Assembly (NCBI GenBank): GCA_030604405.1
Contig: JAUVVY010000002.1
Location: 124,001 to 188,000, forward strand
Origin: a bacterium
GTDB taxonomy: Bacteria > Armatimonadota > Zipacnadia > Zipacnadales > UBA11051
Length of the DNA stretch: 64,000 bases
Reading direction: 5' to 3'
Each line of letters opens with the position of its first letter. Within the stretch, counting starts at the first letter, position 1. A program made the translations under genes and the position numbers. Under the pieces are notes generated by a model. The model did no database searches and was not told the DNA's origin. It was given only the letters and a program-made list of their open reading frames with translations. Positions 24,304-32,955 of the stretch are shown here, one piece after another.

Positions 24304-26592
24304 CTATTCATCGGTAGATTCTGCGATCTGCCGCATCGCGTCATCCTCGCGCAGGCCAGTTACCTCATAGAAATCCCCGGCGCCGATAGGTTTCGCTTCA
24401 ATATGCGCCTCAACCTCCATGTAAGCGCGATTAGTGACATAGAGAGCACAAGCATGCCCGGTCTCAGCTACCTGGTCGCTCAACTCGGCAAGTATGCGGT
24501 CGGCAGAATCTTGTGGCAAGTAATCAATCACAAGGCGTGCGAAGATCGGCGTGGCCTGTTCACTTTGCCAACAGCCGTGCGCCACAATCTCTAACCCCGC
24601 CAGGACCGCTCGCAGCAGATCATCCTGCTCCGCGACGGTGCTGCCCCAGCCGACGATAATGCGCCCCTGCTCATAGTCGTGGATTTCGCCCTCATGTTGG
24701 AAAACGGCCCCGACAAAACCATTAAGCAGCTTGTCCACGCCCTCGCGAGCTTCCACAGGCACCTCAGCAGCGAGGCGCACGTCCAATATCAAGATTACCG
24801 GTGGCAGCGGCAGCTCTGCGCGGGTCCTCGCCGCGGTTTCATCAGTGGTGGCGCGGAAGATGCCGCGCCGCAGCATCGCAGCCATCTGCAGATCTCCGAC
24901 AATCCTGGCCATCGAGTCGCTTAGGCTATGAACTTCATCCTCACCGTGCATCAGCAGCGGGACGCTCAGGTCGCCGTCCGCAATGCGCCCGGCGGCTGCA
25001 CTCAGGCGCTCCAGCGGCCGCGTCAAGTGCCCTACCAGATACGTCGTCACCAAGATCCCGACGATGACTAGCAGCAGCGCCAGAGTAAAATAGCGCACAG
25101 TGATCTCCGTTGCTGTTCGCCGGGCGATACTCTTGCGACATCCCATTTTCAAGAGTTGCGGATAACCTTCCAGCTCGGCGGTCAGCGGGATGATGTCCTG
25201 GCCGGATTTGAAATCGCTGTCTGTTATCAGTTCCAGTAATTCGAAACCCAGCATGTCGTAGTCAGGGCTCTCGCGTTTACCCTCGGCGGTCAGCGTTCGG
25301 ATGGCCGGATCGGCTGCGTAGGCGATCATCCCGCCGTTCCCATCAAGCAGTGCTACATAGAGGATGTCCACCGAGTAAGCCCGACTTTGAATTTTATGAT
25401 GCACCAGCTTGCGCAGTAACTGCTGGTAGTTGTCACGCTCTGGAGGCCCGCCCAGCGTCTGGTACTGTAATATCATGTACGCCGTCTCCCCCATCGCCAG
25501 GCGCACCTGTTCGTTGATGACGCTTCTGGTGTGGCGTATTGCCAGATAGGTCCCGGACATGACTGTCACGATGATCGCCGCTGAGACCAGTAGCGCTATC
25601 TTGTTCTTCAGACTCGCAGCCCACGGCCTGGCGGCCCGTGCTGGCGGCTCCCTGACCGCTCCTTCGACCACATCCACGGCCTGCTGCCTGGCCGTACGCA
25701 TGACGATCAAATAAGCCCCGAACACCAGCACCGCGATCCCGGAGATGTGGTATGCGTTGAGCGCCTCCTTGAGCACGATCCAGGATACTACCGCGGTCAC
25801 AATCGCGCCCACCAGCTTGAGCGTTACTGCAACATGGACCGGGACTTCGGCCAGGCCTCGGTAGTAGAGGAACATTGACAGACTCGTGCTCACCCCGGCC
25901 AACACTAGCAGCAGAGCCCAGCCATTAGCGTCGAGTTGCATCAGGCCCACGTACTGCCCACCACCGAGTGAGATCAGGCCCGTAATGAAAAAGCCGACGC
26001 CAAAGCGCCACATCGCAACAGTAGAAGGCGTGAACTTGCGGAGTGCGCCCTTGCCCAGTATCTCCGCCGCAGCCCGCAGTACCCCTGCAGCCAGCGCCAG
26101 CGCGTCGCCTAGTAAATGCTGCCTGGCGGTCGCCATTCCAAAGGAAAGCTCACCAACGCCGATTAGCACCGCGGCGGCGACCATCATTAGTACCAGGGAA
26201 AAACGCGCCCAGGTGATCCGCTCACGCAGCGTAAAGTAGGCAAAGAAGGCAACAAAGATCGGAGCGGTCTTTGATATGGCGTTGGCGATGCCGGCGTGCG
26301 AGTAATCAATTGCCGCGGTGAACAGCAGCGCCGCGAAGCCTGAGCCCAGTGCACCGACCAGAAACAGGGCCGCCCAGTCGCGCCGTGTCGGTTTGCCGGC
26401 CTTGGGGTCCCTTATCTTGTGGTCAACGCCAAAGGGCAACAGGAAGCCCACTGCGAGCAGATAGCGAGCCGCCACTACCGTTGCATGCGACAGTTCAGAA
26501 AGCAGCAGCTTGGTGAACACCGGCGAGAGCCCCTGCAGCAGTACGCCCGCCACCAGGAAATAGTAGGGCGTAAAATGGCTCCGCCTGCTCAC
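24304..26592 (-). CDS. EamA transporter - sensor - HAMP - degenerate cyclase fusion protein
   Basis: 762 residues, GTG at 26592 with a G-rich ribosome site. Residues 10-150 and 160-298 are the two five-helix EamA halves of a DMT-type exporter/permease. A linker leads to a helix (332-352), an extracytoplasmic domain (353-499, dCache-like in size), a second helix (500-521), a HAMP domain (about 519-572, ending DGDLSVP ... EVHSLSDSM) and a C-terminal domain (596-745) resembling class III nucleotide cyclase: VILILDVR keeps the first metal Asp, but the usual GD of the second metal site is replaced (HDYEQGRIIVGWG). Activity is therefore doubtful; it may be a regulatory pseudo-cyclase. The frame is continuous with no sign of a misread junction. 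Confidence 0.82.
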   Translation of the reverse strand: MSRRSHFTPYYFLVAGVLLQGLSPVFTKLLLSELSHATVVAARYLLAVGFLLPFGVDHKIRDPKAGKPTRRDWAALFLVGALGSGFAALLFTAAIDYSHAGIANAISKTAPIFVAFFAYFTLRERITWARFSLVLMMVAAAVLIGVGELSFGMATARQHLLGDALALAAGVLRAAAEILGKGALRKFTPSTVAMWRFGVGFFITGLISLGGGQYVGLMQLDANGWALLLVLAGVSTSLSMFLYYRGLAEVPVHVAVTLKLVGAIVTAVVSWIVLKEALNAYHISGIAVLVFGAYLIVMRTARQQAVDVVEGAVREPPARAARPWAASLKNKIALLVSAAIIVTVMSGTYLAIRHTRSVINEQVRLAMGETAYMILQYQTLGGPPERDNYQQLLRKLVHHKIQSRAYSVDILYVALLDGNGGMIAYAADPAIRTLTAEGKRESPDYDMLGFELLELITDSDFKSGQDIIPLTAELEGYPQLLKMGCRKSIARRTATEITVRYFTLALLLVIVGILVTTYLVGHLTRPLERLSAAAGRIADGDLSVPLLMHGEDEVHSLSDSMARIVGDLQMAAMLRRGIFRATTDETAARTRAELPLPPVILILDVRLAAEVPVEAREGVDKLLNGFVGAVFQHEGEIHDYEQGRIIVGWGSTVAEQDDLLRAVLAGLEIVAHGCWQSEQATPIFARLVIDYLPQDSADRILAELSDQVAETGHACALYVTNRAYMEVEAHIEAKPIGAGDFYEVTGLREDDAMRQIAESTDE

Positions 26593-26613
26593 CTGATGCC
26601 CCCGCCTTCTTTG

Positions 26614-27405
26614 CTACTGATACGGAGATATGAACTCCAGATGCTGCTTGTCCAGCCAGCCGCGGCCGCCTGCCTCGGTGCGAATCTCGCGGTATTGGCC
26701 CTGAGTTTCCAGGACGCTCACCTCGGCTCCCGGCCTTAGCCTTGCCAGTAACTCAAAGCTCCGTCCCGGCCCGCTCATCATGTCCGCGTCGGACACCACA
26801 ATCGCACGGCCACTGGCGTAGTCGCCGTCCCATTTGGCGTAGGTCAGTCCACTGCTGATACATAGGGCAATCACCAGCGCCCACAGCGCCACTGTCGCTC
26901 TTCGCCTGGGGTTGTACATGCGCCAAATCCCGGCAGCGACCGCAAGCCAATACAGCAGCGCGCTCGAGCCGACCAGTTCGTTAATGCTCAGTCTTGACAA
27001 CAGCCATCTGAGCAGCAAATGCCCCCACGTCTCCACTATGGGCGACGCCTGGTAGGGCAATTGGCTCTCGGCGTAGCGCAGGTTGTGCAAGGTGTCACGA
27101 TGTCGTGGGGCAATCAGCAGCGCCCGGCGGTAGTAAAGCACCGCCCGGCCCGCGTCCTTCATCTGTAAGTAAGCGTTGCCCAGATTGTAGCAGACCGCCA
27201 GCGCATGATAGCCTTGCTCAAGCAGACTTTCATAAGCCGCCGCAGCAGCTTGATAGTTCCCGTCGGCATAGTGCTGATTGGCCTGGGCAAACCTGTGTGC
27301 CACGCCCTCGGAGTGTTGCTCGCGCTGGATTTCCTGCCCCCACGCAGCGCTCAGCACCACCAGCACGCCGCAAAGCATCGCAGCACTCGCCAGGCGGCTG
27401 CTCAT
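26614..27405 (-). CDS. batE: BatE-like TPR/SH3 membrane protein
   Basis: 263 residues, ATG at 27405. Signal peptide, TPR pair (RFAQANQHYADGNYQAAAAAYE and LGNAYLQMKDAGRAVLYYRRA, given as patterns), two transmembrane helices (SSALLYWLAVAAGIW and VALWALVIALCISSG) and a C-terminal bacterial SH3 domain (SGPGRSFELLARLRPGAEV). This is the standard BatE layout, the last gene of Bacteroides aerotolerance-type clusters. It starts immediately before the BatD stop on the same strand, which suggests translational coupling. Confidence 0.85.
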   Translation of the reverse strand: MSSRLASAAMLCGVLVVLSAAWGQEIQREQHSEGVAHRFAQANQHYADGNYQAAAAAYESLLEQGYHALAVCYNLGNAYLQMKDAGRAVLYYRRALLIAPRHRDTLHNLRYAESQLPYQASPIVETWGHLLLRWLLSRLSINELVGSSALLYWLAVAAGIWRMYNPRRRATVALWALVIALCISSGLTYAKWDGDYASGRAIVVSDADMMSGPGRSFELLARLRPGAEVSVLETQGQYREIRTEAGGRGWLDKQHLEFISPYQ

Positions 27406-27406
27406 A

Positions 27407-29263
27407 TCAACGACCCCCCAGGCTTTTGGCGCTCAGCTCGTCTATCAGCCTTCTGGCCGCCTGCAGCATTTCATCATACTCGGCCCGCCCGGCTCCGGCG
27501 AACCGGCCGTAGTCGCACCGCCGCAGCAACGCGTCGACACGGCCAACCAGATCTTCATCAATGCTTTCCTCACGTAGCGCGGCAATTGCCTCTTGGGTGG
27601 ATATGTCGGCTGCCTGCAGGCCTGTGCGGTGGGCGATGAAGTCGGTGAGGGCGTGCGACACCGCCGTGCAAAAGCGGTCGGAATCGTCGCATGTCAGGGC
27701 CTGGCGAGCCTCGTACAGGTGCGCCCGGGCGACCCGCGGCGCGTTCAGCGACCTCGCCAGTTCAGGATTGGCCAGCAATGCCCGGTTGCGGTGGGAGAGG
27801 TAGGCAAAGGTCGCCAGGGCCAGCAACGGCAGCCCCTGCAGAGCCCAAAACCACGGCTGCACCAGCAGCGGCCCGCCGGCTGGCTTACCGGGGCCGCGTG
27901 CCATTATGTGCCGCATCTGTTCGGTCTCTTCGCTCGGGCCATCTTCCATGGCAGCTCCCGGCGCGACCTGGATCGAAACACCCTCGGTCTTAGTGGTCTT
28001 GTATCGGCCCGCGTCGGGGTTGAAATAGACGAACTCGATGGGTGGCACCTTGACTGTGCCCGGCCGCTTGGCCAGTGCCAGAAATTCAAAACGTGCCTCG
28101 CCGCCGATGGTATCCGACTCCCCGCCGTAACCAGGGGCCGACGTGCGGTCTTCACGCGACCTGTAGATCCTTACCCATTCAGGTACCTGCGGAGTAGGCG
28201 TGCCAAGGCCATGGAGATTGCCGGCACCGCGGACGATGAGGGTGAGCGTAAAGGTCTCCCCCGCCTTGACCGATGTGCGGTCGGCGGTCAGTTTGGCAGT
28301 GAACTTGCCGACGGCGCCCTCGAATTGCTTGCCTGCCGGCGCTGGCGGCAGTTGCCGGACGTATAGTTCCAGCGTATTAGTGTAATAGTCCTGCGGTGGC
28401 GTCATCGGATGCATTGTGGCTATGACCTCGACCGGCTCGATCGTCGCCCGGCCGGCCGTTGTCGGAAACACAGCCCACCGCCGCTGCTGAACCAGGTATT
28501 CGCTGTCGCCCAGAAGCCGGGTTACGTTCTCCGGGTGCGAAAGTTCCTTCGTCACAAAGTTCTCGGCCTGCGGCGGCTCATAGCGAGTATCGCCATAGAG
28601 ACTCTGAGACTGATAGAAAGTGAAGGTGAGGATGACCTGCTGGCCGACGTAGGGGTTCTCAGGCTCCGCGGTCAGGCGCAAGTCAATGGTCTTTGTGGGG
28701 ATGTATTCGTCCTCCGTTGGGGATGGCGGCGGCGGTTCAGGTATCGGAGTCGCCGGCGGCATGGACGGTGGTTGAGTCGTAGTTGACTCCGAGGTGACAT
28801 TCACCTGCACGCTGCCGGTTTCATACGTTTGCCGGCCGACTCTGACCGAGGCCGGCTCCAGAGTGAAGCTGCCCGCCCGTTTTGCGCGGAGCACATAGAT
28901 ATGTGTCCGCGTGGACTCCATTCCGCCGTCGTCCATCGTCGTGCTCTGTCGCGTGCCTGTAGTGACAATCTCGAATCCGTCCAGGTCCGGTAGCGTTGGC
29001 TGCGGCCGCATGGTAAGTCCGGCCGGCCCGGTTATCGTTACCGAGATTTCATACCTCAGCGTCTCGCCGGCAGCCACGGTCTGCGGCTGTGCGGACGCGG
29101 CTACCTCCACATCCGCCGCAACCTCCCTCACAGTCGCCAGCGCACACGCTATCCCGAGAGCAACAAACAATGGGCAGGCGAGGACGCCTGCCCTACTAGA
29201 ACGTCGCGTGGCTCGGGCTTCCAGCCCGAGTCCGCCACTTATCGCAAAAAGCTCTCTGGGCAA
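27407..29263 (-). CDS. batD: BatD-like membrane protein
   Basis: 618 residues from a TTG at 29263 (AAGGA 10 bases upstream). BatD family: extracytoplasmic Ig-like repeats (VAAGETLRYEISVTITG, TVKVPPIEFVYFNPD) and one C-terminal helix (PWFWALQGLPLLALATFAYL) before a cytoplasmic helical tail. The first 26 or so residues (GGLGLEARATRR) are encoded by a dispersed palindromic repeat, placed before the natural-looking signal peptide (VLACPLFVALGIACALA). Either the repeat extends the N-terminus or the true start is an internal codon. It works with BatA/B/C in a membrane complex of uncertain function. Confidence 0.85.
   Translation of the reverse strand: MPRELFAISGGLGLEARATRRSSRAGVLACPLFVALGIACALATVREVAADVEVAASAQPQTVAAGETLRYEISVTITGPAGLTMRPQPTLPDLDGFEIVTTGTRQSTTMDDGGMESTRTHIYVLRAKRAGSFTLEPASVRVGRQTYETGSVQVNVTSESTTTQPPSMPPATPIPEPPPPSPTEDEYIPTKTIDLRLTAEPENPYVGQQVILTFTFYQSQSLYGDTRYEPPQAENFVTKELSHPENVTRLLGDSEYLVQQRRWAVFPTTAGRATIEPVEVIATMHPMTPPQDYYTNTLELYVRQLPPAPAGKQFEGAVGKFTAKLTADRTSVKAGETFTLTLIVRGAGNLHGLGTPTPQVPEWVRIYRSREDRTSAPGYGGESDTIGGEARFEFLALAKRPGTVKVPPIEFVYFNPDAGRYKTTKTEGVSIQVAPGAAMEDGPSEETEQMRHIMARGPGKPAGGPLLVQPWFWALQGLPLLALATFAYLSHRNRALLANPELARSLNAPRVARAHLYEARQALTCDDSDRFCTAVSHALTDFIAHRTGLQAADISTQEAIAALREESIDEDLVGRVDALLRRCDYGRFAGAGRAEYDEMLQAARRLIDELSAKSLGGR
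29172..29236. repeat. Palindromic repeat inside the 5' end of batD
   Basis: GGGCAGGCG agga CGCCTGCCC (29172-29193) is followed by the family unit CGCGTGGCTCGGGCTTCCAGCCCGAG and tccgcc (29205-29236). The second part is almost the same as 44519-44550. Here it is in frame with batD and encodes GGLGLEARATRR. Confidence 0.8.
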
Positions 29264-29265
29264 AT

Positions 29266-29955
29266 CTACCAGTCCTTGCCGCGCGGCGGCCTCGTGATCG
29301 GCTCTTTCGGTTTCCGCATCTCTTTCTGGAGTTCCTTGTCCTCCTCGGCAAGCGCCCTCAGCAGCCGTTCAGCCTCTTTCTTGGAAAGCTGGCCATCCTG
29401 CTTGGGTGCTGGCTGTCGCTCCAACTGCTGATCCTGTTGTTCTTGTTCAGCTTGCTGCTGTTTGTCCTCTTGGTCCTTGTCCTGTTGCTCCTGCTGCTGT
29501 TCGTCCTGTTTATCTTCTTGCTGCTCCTGCTGCTGTTGGCGCTGCGCCAGTTCCAGGTTCCATTTCGCGTTCACATCATCATGCTTCAGATAAAGTGCAC
29601 GCTTGTAATGCTCGATGGCTTTATCTTTATCATCCTTGCGCAGGTATCCGTTGCCGGTGTTGTACTCGCACTTCTCCTGGAGTTCGGACCCCGCCTCTTT
29701 CGCCAGTGCCTGGAATGCTTTAATGGCGCGGTCGTAGTCCTGAGCCATGTGCAGCGCCGCGCCACGGTTGAACACAGGCTCGCGGCGTTCCGCGTACCTT
29801 TCGGTCGCCTGGGCGTAAGCGTCCGCAGCCTCCCCGTACTTGTTCTCTTTGAACAGCTTATCCGCCTTTATCCACGGGTTGATGCTGCCGCATCCGCTGA
29901 GGACCAGCAGCAAAACCGTCGTCACGCTCCAGGCGATAGCCCTACAGTTGCGCAA
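29266..29955 (-). CDS. batC: BatC-like TPR lipoprotein with Gln/Asp-rich region
   Basis: About 229 residues from a TTG at 29955 with GGAGG about 10 bases upstream; a TTG at 30009 would add residues before the signal peptide. Lipobox VLSGC. Three TPR-like units (ADKLFKENKYGEAADAYAQA, YNTGNGYLRKDDKDKAIEHY) are followed by a long charged, Gln-rich coiled segment (about 125-185) and a Lys/Glu C-terminus. This is the usual BatC arrangement. Its start overlaps the end of batB by 14 bases. Confidence 0.82.
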   Translation of the reverse strand: MRNCRAIAWSVTTVLLLVLSGCGSINPWIKADKLFKENKYGEAADAYAQATERYAERREPVFNRGAALHMAQDYDRAIKAFQALAKEAGSELQEKCEYNTGNGYLRKDDKDKAIEHYKRALYLKHDDVNAKWNLELAQRQQQQEQQEDKQDEQQQEQQDKDQEDKQQQAEQEQQDQQLERQPAPKQDGQLSKKEAERLLRALAEEDKELQKEMRKPKEPITRPPRGKDW

Positions 29956-30985
29956 CTTCCCTGCGCCTCCCTGCACCGACTCTTTGCTCGACGATGAGTG
30001 CCTCGACAACGAAAAGCAGTATCGCCAGAGCCAGCGGCCACTGGAATCGCTGCCCGTAATCGGTATATACGTAAGTGCCTACCTGCACGCCTTCGAGGCT
30101 TTCCAAGCGGGCAGAAATCTGCGCGACGGCACCCGCCTCCGACAGCCGCTTATACAGGCCGTTACCGGCCTTGGCCAGCTTCTTCAGCTCTGCCTCATTC
30201 AGCTTCGTGATTATGACTTCACCGTTCTTGTCCCGTTTGAGGTCCCTGACGGTGCCGTCCTGACCTATCGCCGGTATCGGGTCGCCTTCCGGAGTTCCCA
30301 CTCCCAGTACCATGATCGCCGCGCCGGTCTCTCTGTTGACAGCGTTGGCAGCCTCCAACGCCCCGGAGCCGTGGTCCTCGCCATCGCTTAGCAGTACCAG
30401 CGCCCGGTGCTTGCCTTCCGCCTTTTCGAGAATCCCGCCGGAGATCATAATGGCCTTGGCGAGCGCCGTTCCCGGCTGCGGCGTCGAGTCCAGCCCTATC
30501 GAGTCCAGGAACATCAACGCGGCATCGTGGTCTATCGTCAGCGGGCAGTATTTGTAGGCATCGCCGGCAAAAACCACCAGAGCGATGCGGTCGTTGGTCA
30601 GCCGGCTGATCATGGTAGTGGCCGCGTCCTTGGCCGCCTGCAGGCGATCAGGCTTGACATCGCCGGCCGCCATGCTGAGGCTGGTATCTATGGCGATGAC
30701 GATTTCAGCCCCCTGTCGCCGCGCCTTCTGCTTCTTCATCCCTACCATCGGCTGAGCCAGAGCGATTATTGCGAACACCAGCACGCCGGCGAAGAGCATG
30801 AACTTGAAATTGCGCCGCCGCAGCACGGAAAGCAAGCCGGTGCGCTCTGCTGTGAAATCCGGGCAGAAGGCCTCGAGTGCCTGCCGCCGCCGGCCCATCG
30901 CCCACAGATGCACCAGCGCCAGTGCCGGCAGCAGCCACAGGTAGCTCAGCGCTTGCGGATTACCCCATCGGAAGAAATCCACCAT
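29942..30985 (-). CDS. batB: BatB-like von Willebrand factor A membrane protein
   Basis: 347 residues, ATG at 30985. Two N-terminal helices (LSYLWLLPALALVHLWAMG and FKFMLFAGVLVFAIIALAQP), a vWA domain with intact MIDAS (VIAIDTSLSMAAGD, then the later Thr and Asp in DSTPQPGTA and VLLSDGEDHG), and a C-terminal helix (WPLALAILLFVVEALIV). The vWA domain should bind a metal and protein partner. It follows batA by 6 bases. Confidence 0.9.
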   Translation of the reverse strand: MVDFFRWGNPQALSYLWLLPALALVHLWAMGRRRQALEAFCPDFTAERTGLLSVLRRRNFKFMLFAGVLVFAIIALAQPMVGMKKQKARRQGAEIVIAIDTSLSMAAGDVKPDRLQAAKDAATTMISRLTNDRIALVVFAGDAYKYCPLTIDHDAALMFLDSIGLDSTPQPGTALAKAIMISGGILEKAEGKHRALVLLSDGEDHGSGALEAANAVNRETGAAIMVLGVGTPEGDPIPAIGQDGTVRDLKRDKNGEVIITKLNEAELKKLAKAGNGLYKRLSEAGAVAQISARLESLEGVQVGTYVYTDYGQRFQWPLALAILLFVVEALIVEQRVGAGRRREVAQL

Positions 30986-30991
30986 CTGTTC

Positions 30992-31969
30992 CTACGGCGC
31001 CTTTCGTAGCCAGGTACAGCCGAGAATAAATTGCAGTGCCACGATCACAAAAGCCGGCCACACGAAGCGGCCATAAAGCTGCTTGTATTCGATCTGTTTG
31101 CCGCCCAGGTATTCCGATTTCTCCATCTGGTCAATCTGGGCGTATATTTCGCGCAAGGTGTCGGCGTCGGTGGCGCGGAAGTACTGTCCCGCCTCTCCGG
31201 CCACTTTTTCCAGCGTCTCCTCGTCCAACTCGGTACCAGCGGGTAGGCCGGTGCCGAAATCGAGCTTCGGCTGGGACGGATCGCGCTCCTTTCCCACACC
31301 GATGGCGTATATCTTCAGTCCCAGAGCCGCTGCTGCTCGTGCGGCGGTCGCCGGATCAATCTCTCCCGCGTTGTTAGCGCCATCGGTCAGCAGGATGATC
31401 ACTTTGCTCTTGGCCTCGGAGTTGCGCAGGCGACTCGCTGCCGTGGCGATGGCCATCCCGATGGCCGTGCCGTCCTGCAGCATCCCTATCTCCACTTCGT
31501 CGAGCAGCGCCCTGACCATCTTGTGATCTGCGGTCAGTGGCGCCTGCGTGAAGGCTTGCCTGGCGAACACCACCAGGCCGAGGCGGTTCTGACCGGCTCC
31601 GTCAATGAAATCGCTGAGCACTTCGCGCGCGACATCAAAGCGGCTTTGAGGCCCCAGGTCTCTGATCTCCATGCTTCCCGAGATGTCCAGCGTAAGGATG
31701 ATGTCTATGCCGGCGCCGGCCGTGCGCTTGATGCCCACAGGCACCTCCGGCCGCGCCAGGCCGACGACCAGTAGTGCCAGTGCAATTATCCGCAACGGGG
31801 GCAATAGTTTGCTCAAGCTTGCCCGAGGCGTGCCGCTTGCTCCCTGCAACAGCCGCAGGTCGGAATATATCACTCGTCCGCTGCCCGACTTGCCCACACG
31901 CACCTGTCGCACCGCCAGATAGGCGACACCTGCTAAACCGATTAGGGCCCAGGGAAACGCGAAGATCAC
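30992..31969 (-). CDS. batA: BatA-like von Willebrand factor A membrane protein
   Basis: 325 residues; GTG start that overlaps the TGA of the upstream gene (GTGA). N-terminal helices, then vWA with MIDAS ILTLDISGSMEIRD, KVIILLTDGANNAGEI, and a C-terminal helix WPAFVIVALQFILGCTWL. With BatB it forms the vWA pair characteristic of MoxR-associated clusters. Confidence 0.9.
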   Translation of the reverse strand: MIFAFPWALIGLAGVAYLAVRQVRVGKSGSGRVIYSDLRLLQGASGTPRASLSKLLPPLRIIALALLVVGLARPEVPVGIKRTAGAGIDIILTLDISGSMEIRDLGPQSRFDVAREVLSDFIDGAGQNRLGLVVFARQAFTQAPLTADHKMVRALLDEVEIGMLQDGTAIGMAIATAASRLRNSEAKSKVIILLTDGANNAGEIDPATAARAAAALGLKIYAIGVGKERDPSQPKLDFGTGLPAGTELDEETLEKVAGEAGQYFRATDADTLREIYAQIDQMEKSEYLGGKQIEYKQLYGRFVWPAFVIVALQFILGCTWLRKAP

Positions 31970-32955
31970 GCTGCCGCCCCCTCTCGGTCGCCGGCCTCAA
32001 CTTCAAGTTGCTCCTCAGGTTCCACAATGGCGCCGCGTTGCAGGAGTTCGAACGCCTCCTCTATGTCGGAGTAGGCGATACTGTCTTGTGGAATCCATTT
32101 GGCGAACTTGACCAGGTCGCCGCGGCTTAGCAGGGCGATGAACTCCTGCTGCCAGTCGTCCGGCAGTTCGCTACTGCGCAGGTCGTAACGGATTATCGGC
32201 GTAGTAGCTTCCATAGCTGGGATGTCGGCTCTGTGTTGCAGCCAGCGCCGCAGTATGTCGCCAAGCTCGGAGTAAAATGCCTTGAACTTGCCCGCTGCGA
32301 TCAACTTGCCGTCACGCAGTGTCTCCAGCGCAGAGTAAGCCTTTTCCTGAGGCGTCAGTTCCCGCTCCGGCTCTCCTGGCGTCCTTCTGGCCTGCCTTTG
32401 CCACAGCCACACCCCGACTACCAGCGCGGCTAGTATCGCCAGCGCAATCACAGTCGGCCAGATCCACGGATACCACCACGGCACCAGAAACATCGGCCCG
32501 TAGATGGGCTTAGGCTTCTGCTCGCCGCCTTGAGCCGGCAACACGCTCTCTATTGTCACCGTTACCGGAGGCGCCAGGTAGTTGTCAATATGCTCCTTGC
32601 CATCTATTGTACGCTTCGCTTCCACCTCGAAATCGGCTATTTGCCTCTCCCCCACAGTGAAGCCGACCAGTTGGTAGCGCAGCGTTATCTGTTGTCTGCC
32701 GTCAGGAAGTTCGGTAGTCTCCTCTTCGTAGTCGCGGATTTCGAAGTCGCCCAAATCCAACTCATTGCCGGGTAGCTGAGCTTGGCTTTCGCCGGGCAGA
32801 ATGAGCTTAACGGTGTACCAGAACGGGTCTCCGACAGTCAGCGCTGGTGCCTCCACCGAGGCGTCTATGCTTCCTGCCGTATCGGCAGATGCGCCCGGCG
32901 GGATGCACAGCGCGGCTACTAGCAGCACGCAGATTGTCACAAAGCGCCTGGTCAT
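31966..32955 (-). CDS. BatD-related/DUF4381-like membrane protein of the Bat cluster
   Basis: 329 residues, ATG at 32955 overlapping the DUF58 stop by 4 bases. Signal peptide, a beta-rich extracytoplasmic domain like the first half of BatD (VGDPFWYTVKLILPGE), a helix (PTVIALAILAALVVGVWLW) and a cytoplasmic helical domain (SALETLRDGKLIAAGKFKAFYSEL). Such proteins sit between DUF58 and the vWA genes in many Bat clusters. Role: part of the membrane complex, mechanism unknown. Confidence 0.78.
   Translation of the reverse strand: MTRRFVTICVLLVAALCIPPGASADTAGSIDASVEAPALTVGDPFWYTVKLILPGESQAQLPGNELDLGDFEIRDYEEETTELPDGRQQITLRYQLVGFTVGERQIADFEVEAKRTIDGKEHIDNYLAPPVTVTIESVLPAQGGEQKPKPIYGPMFLVPWWYPWIWPTVIALAILAALVVGVWLWQRQARRTPGEPERELTPQEKAYSALETLRDGKLIAAGKFKAFYSELGDILRRWLQHRADIPAMEATTPIIRYDLRSSELPDDWQQEFIALLSRGDLVKFAKWIPQDSIAYSDIEEAFELLQRGAIVEPEEQLEVEAGDREGAAA

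Noticed and set aside
24304-24810. A functional adenylate or diguanylate cyclase domain
   Set aside because: The second metal-binding Asp and the usual NxxxR region are not present, so I describe it as degenerate. No GGDEF or EAL motif.
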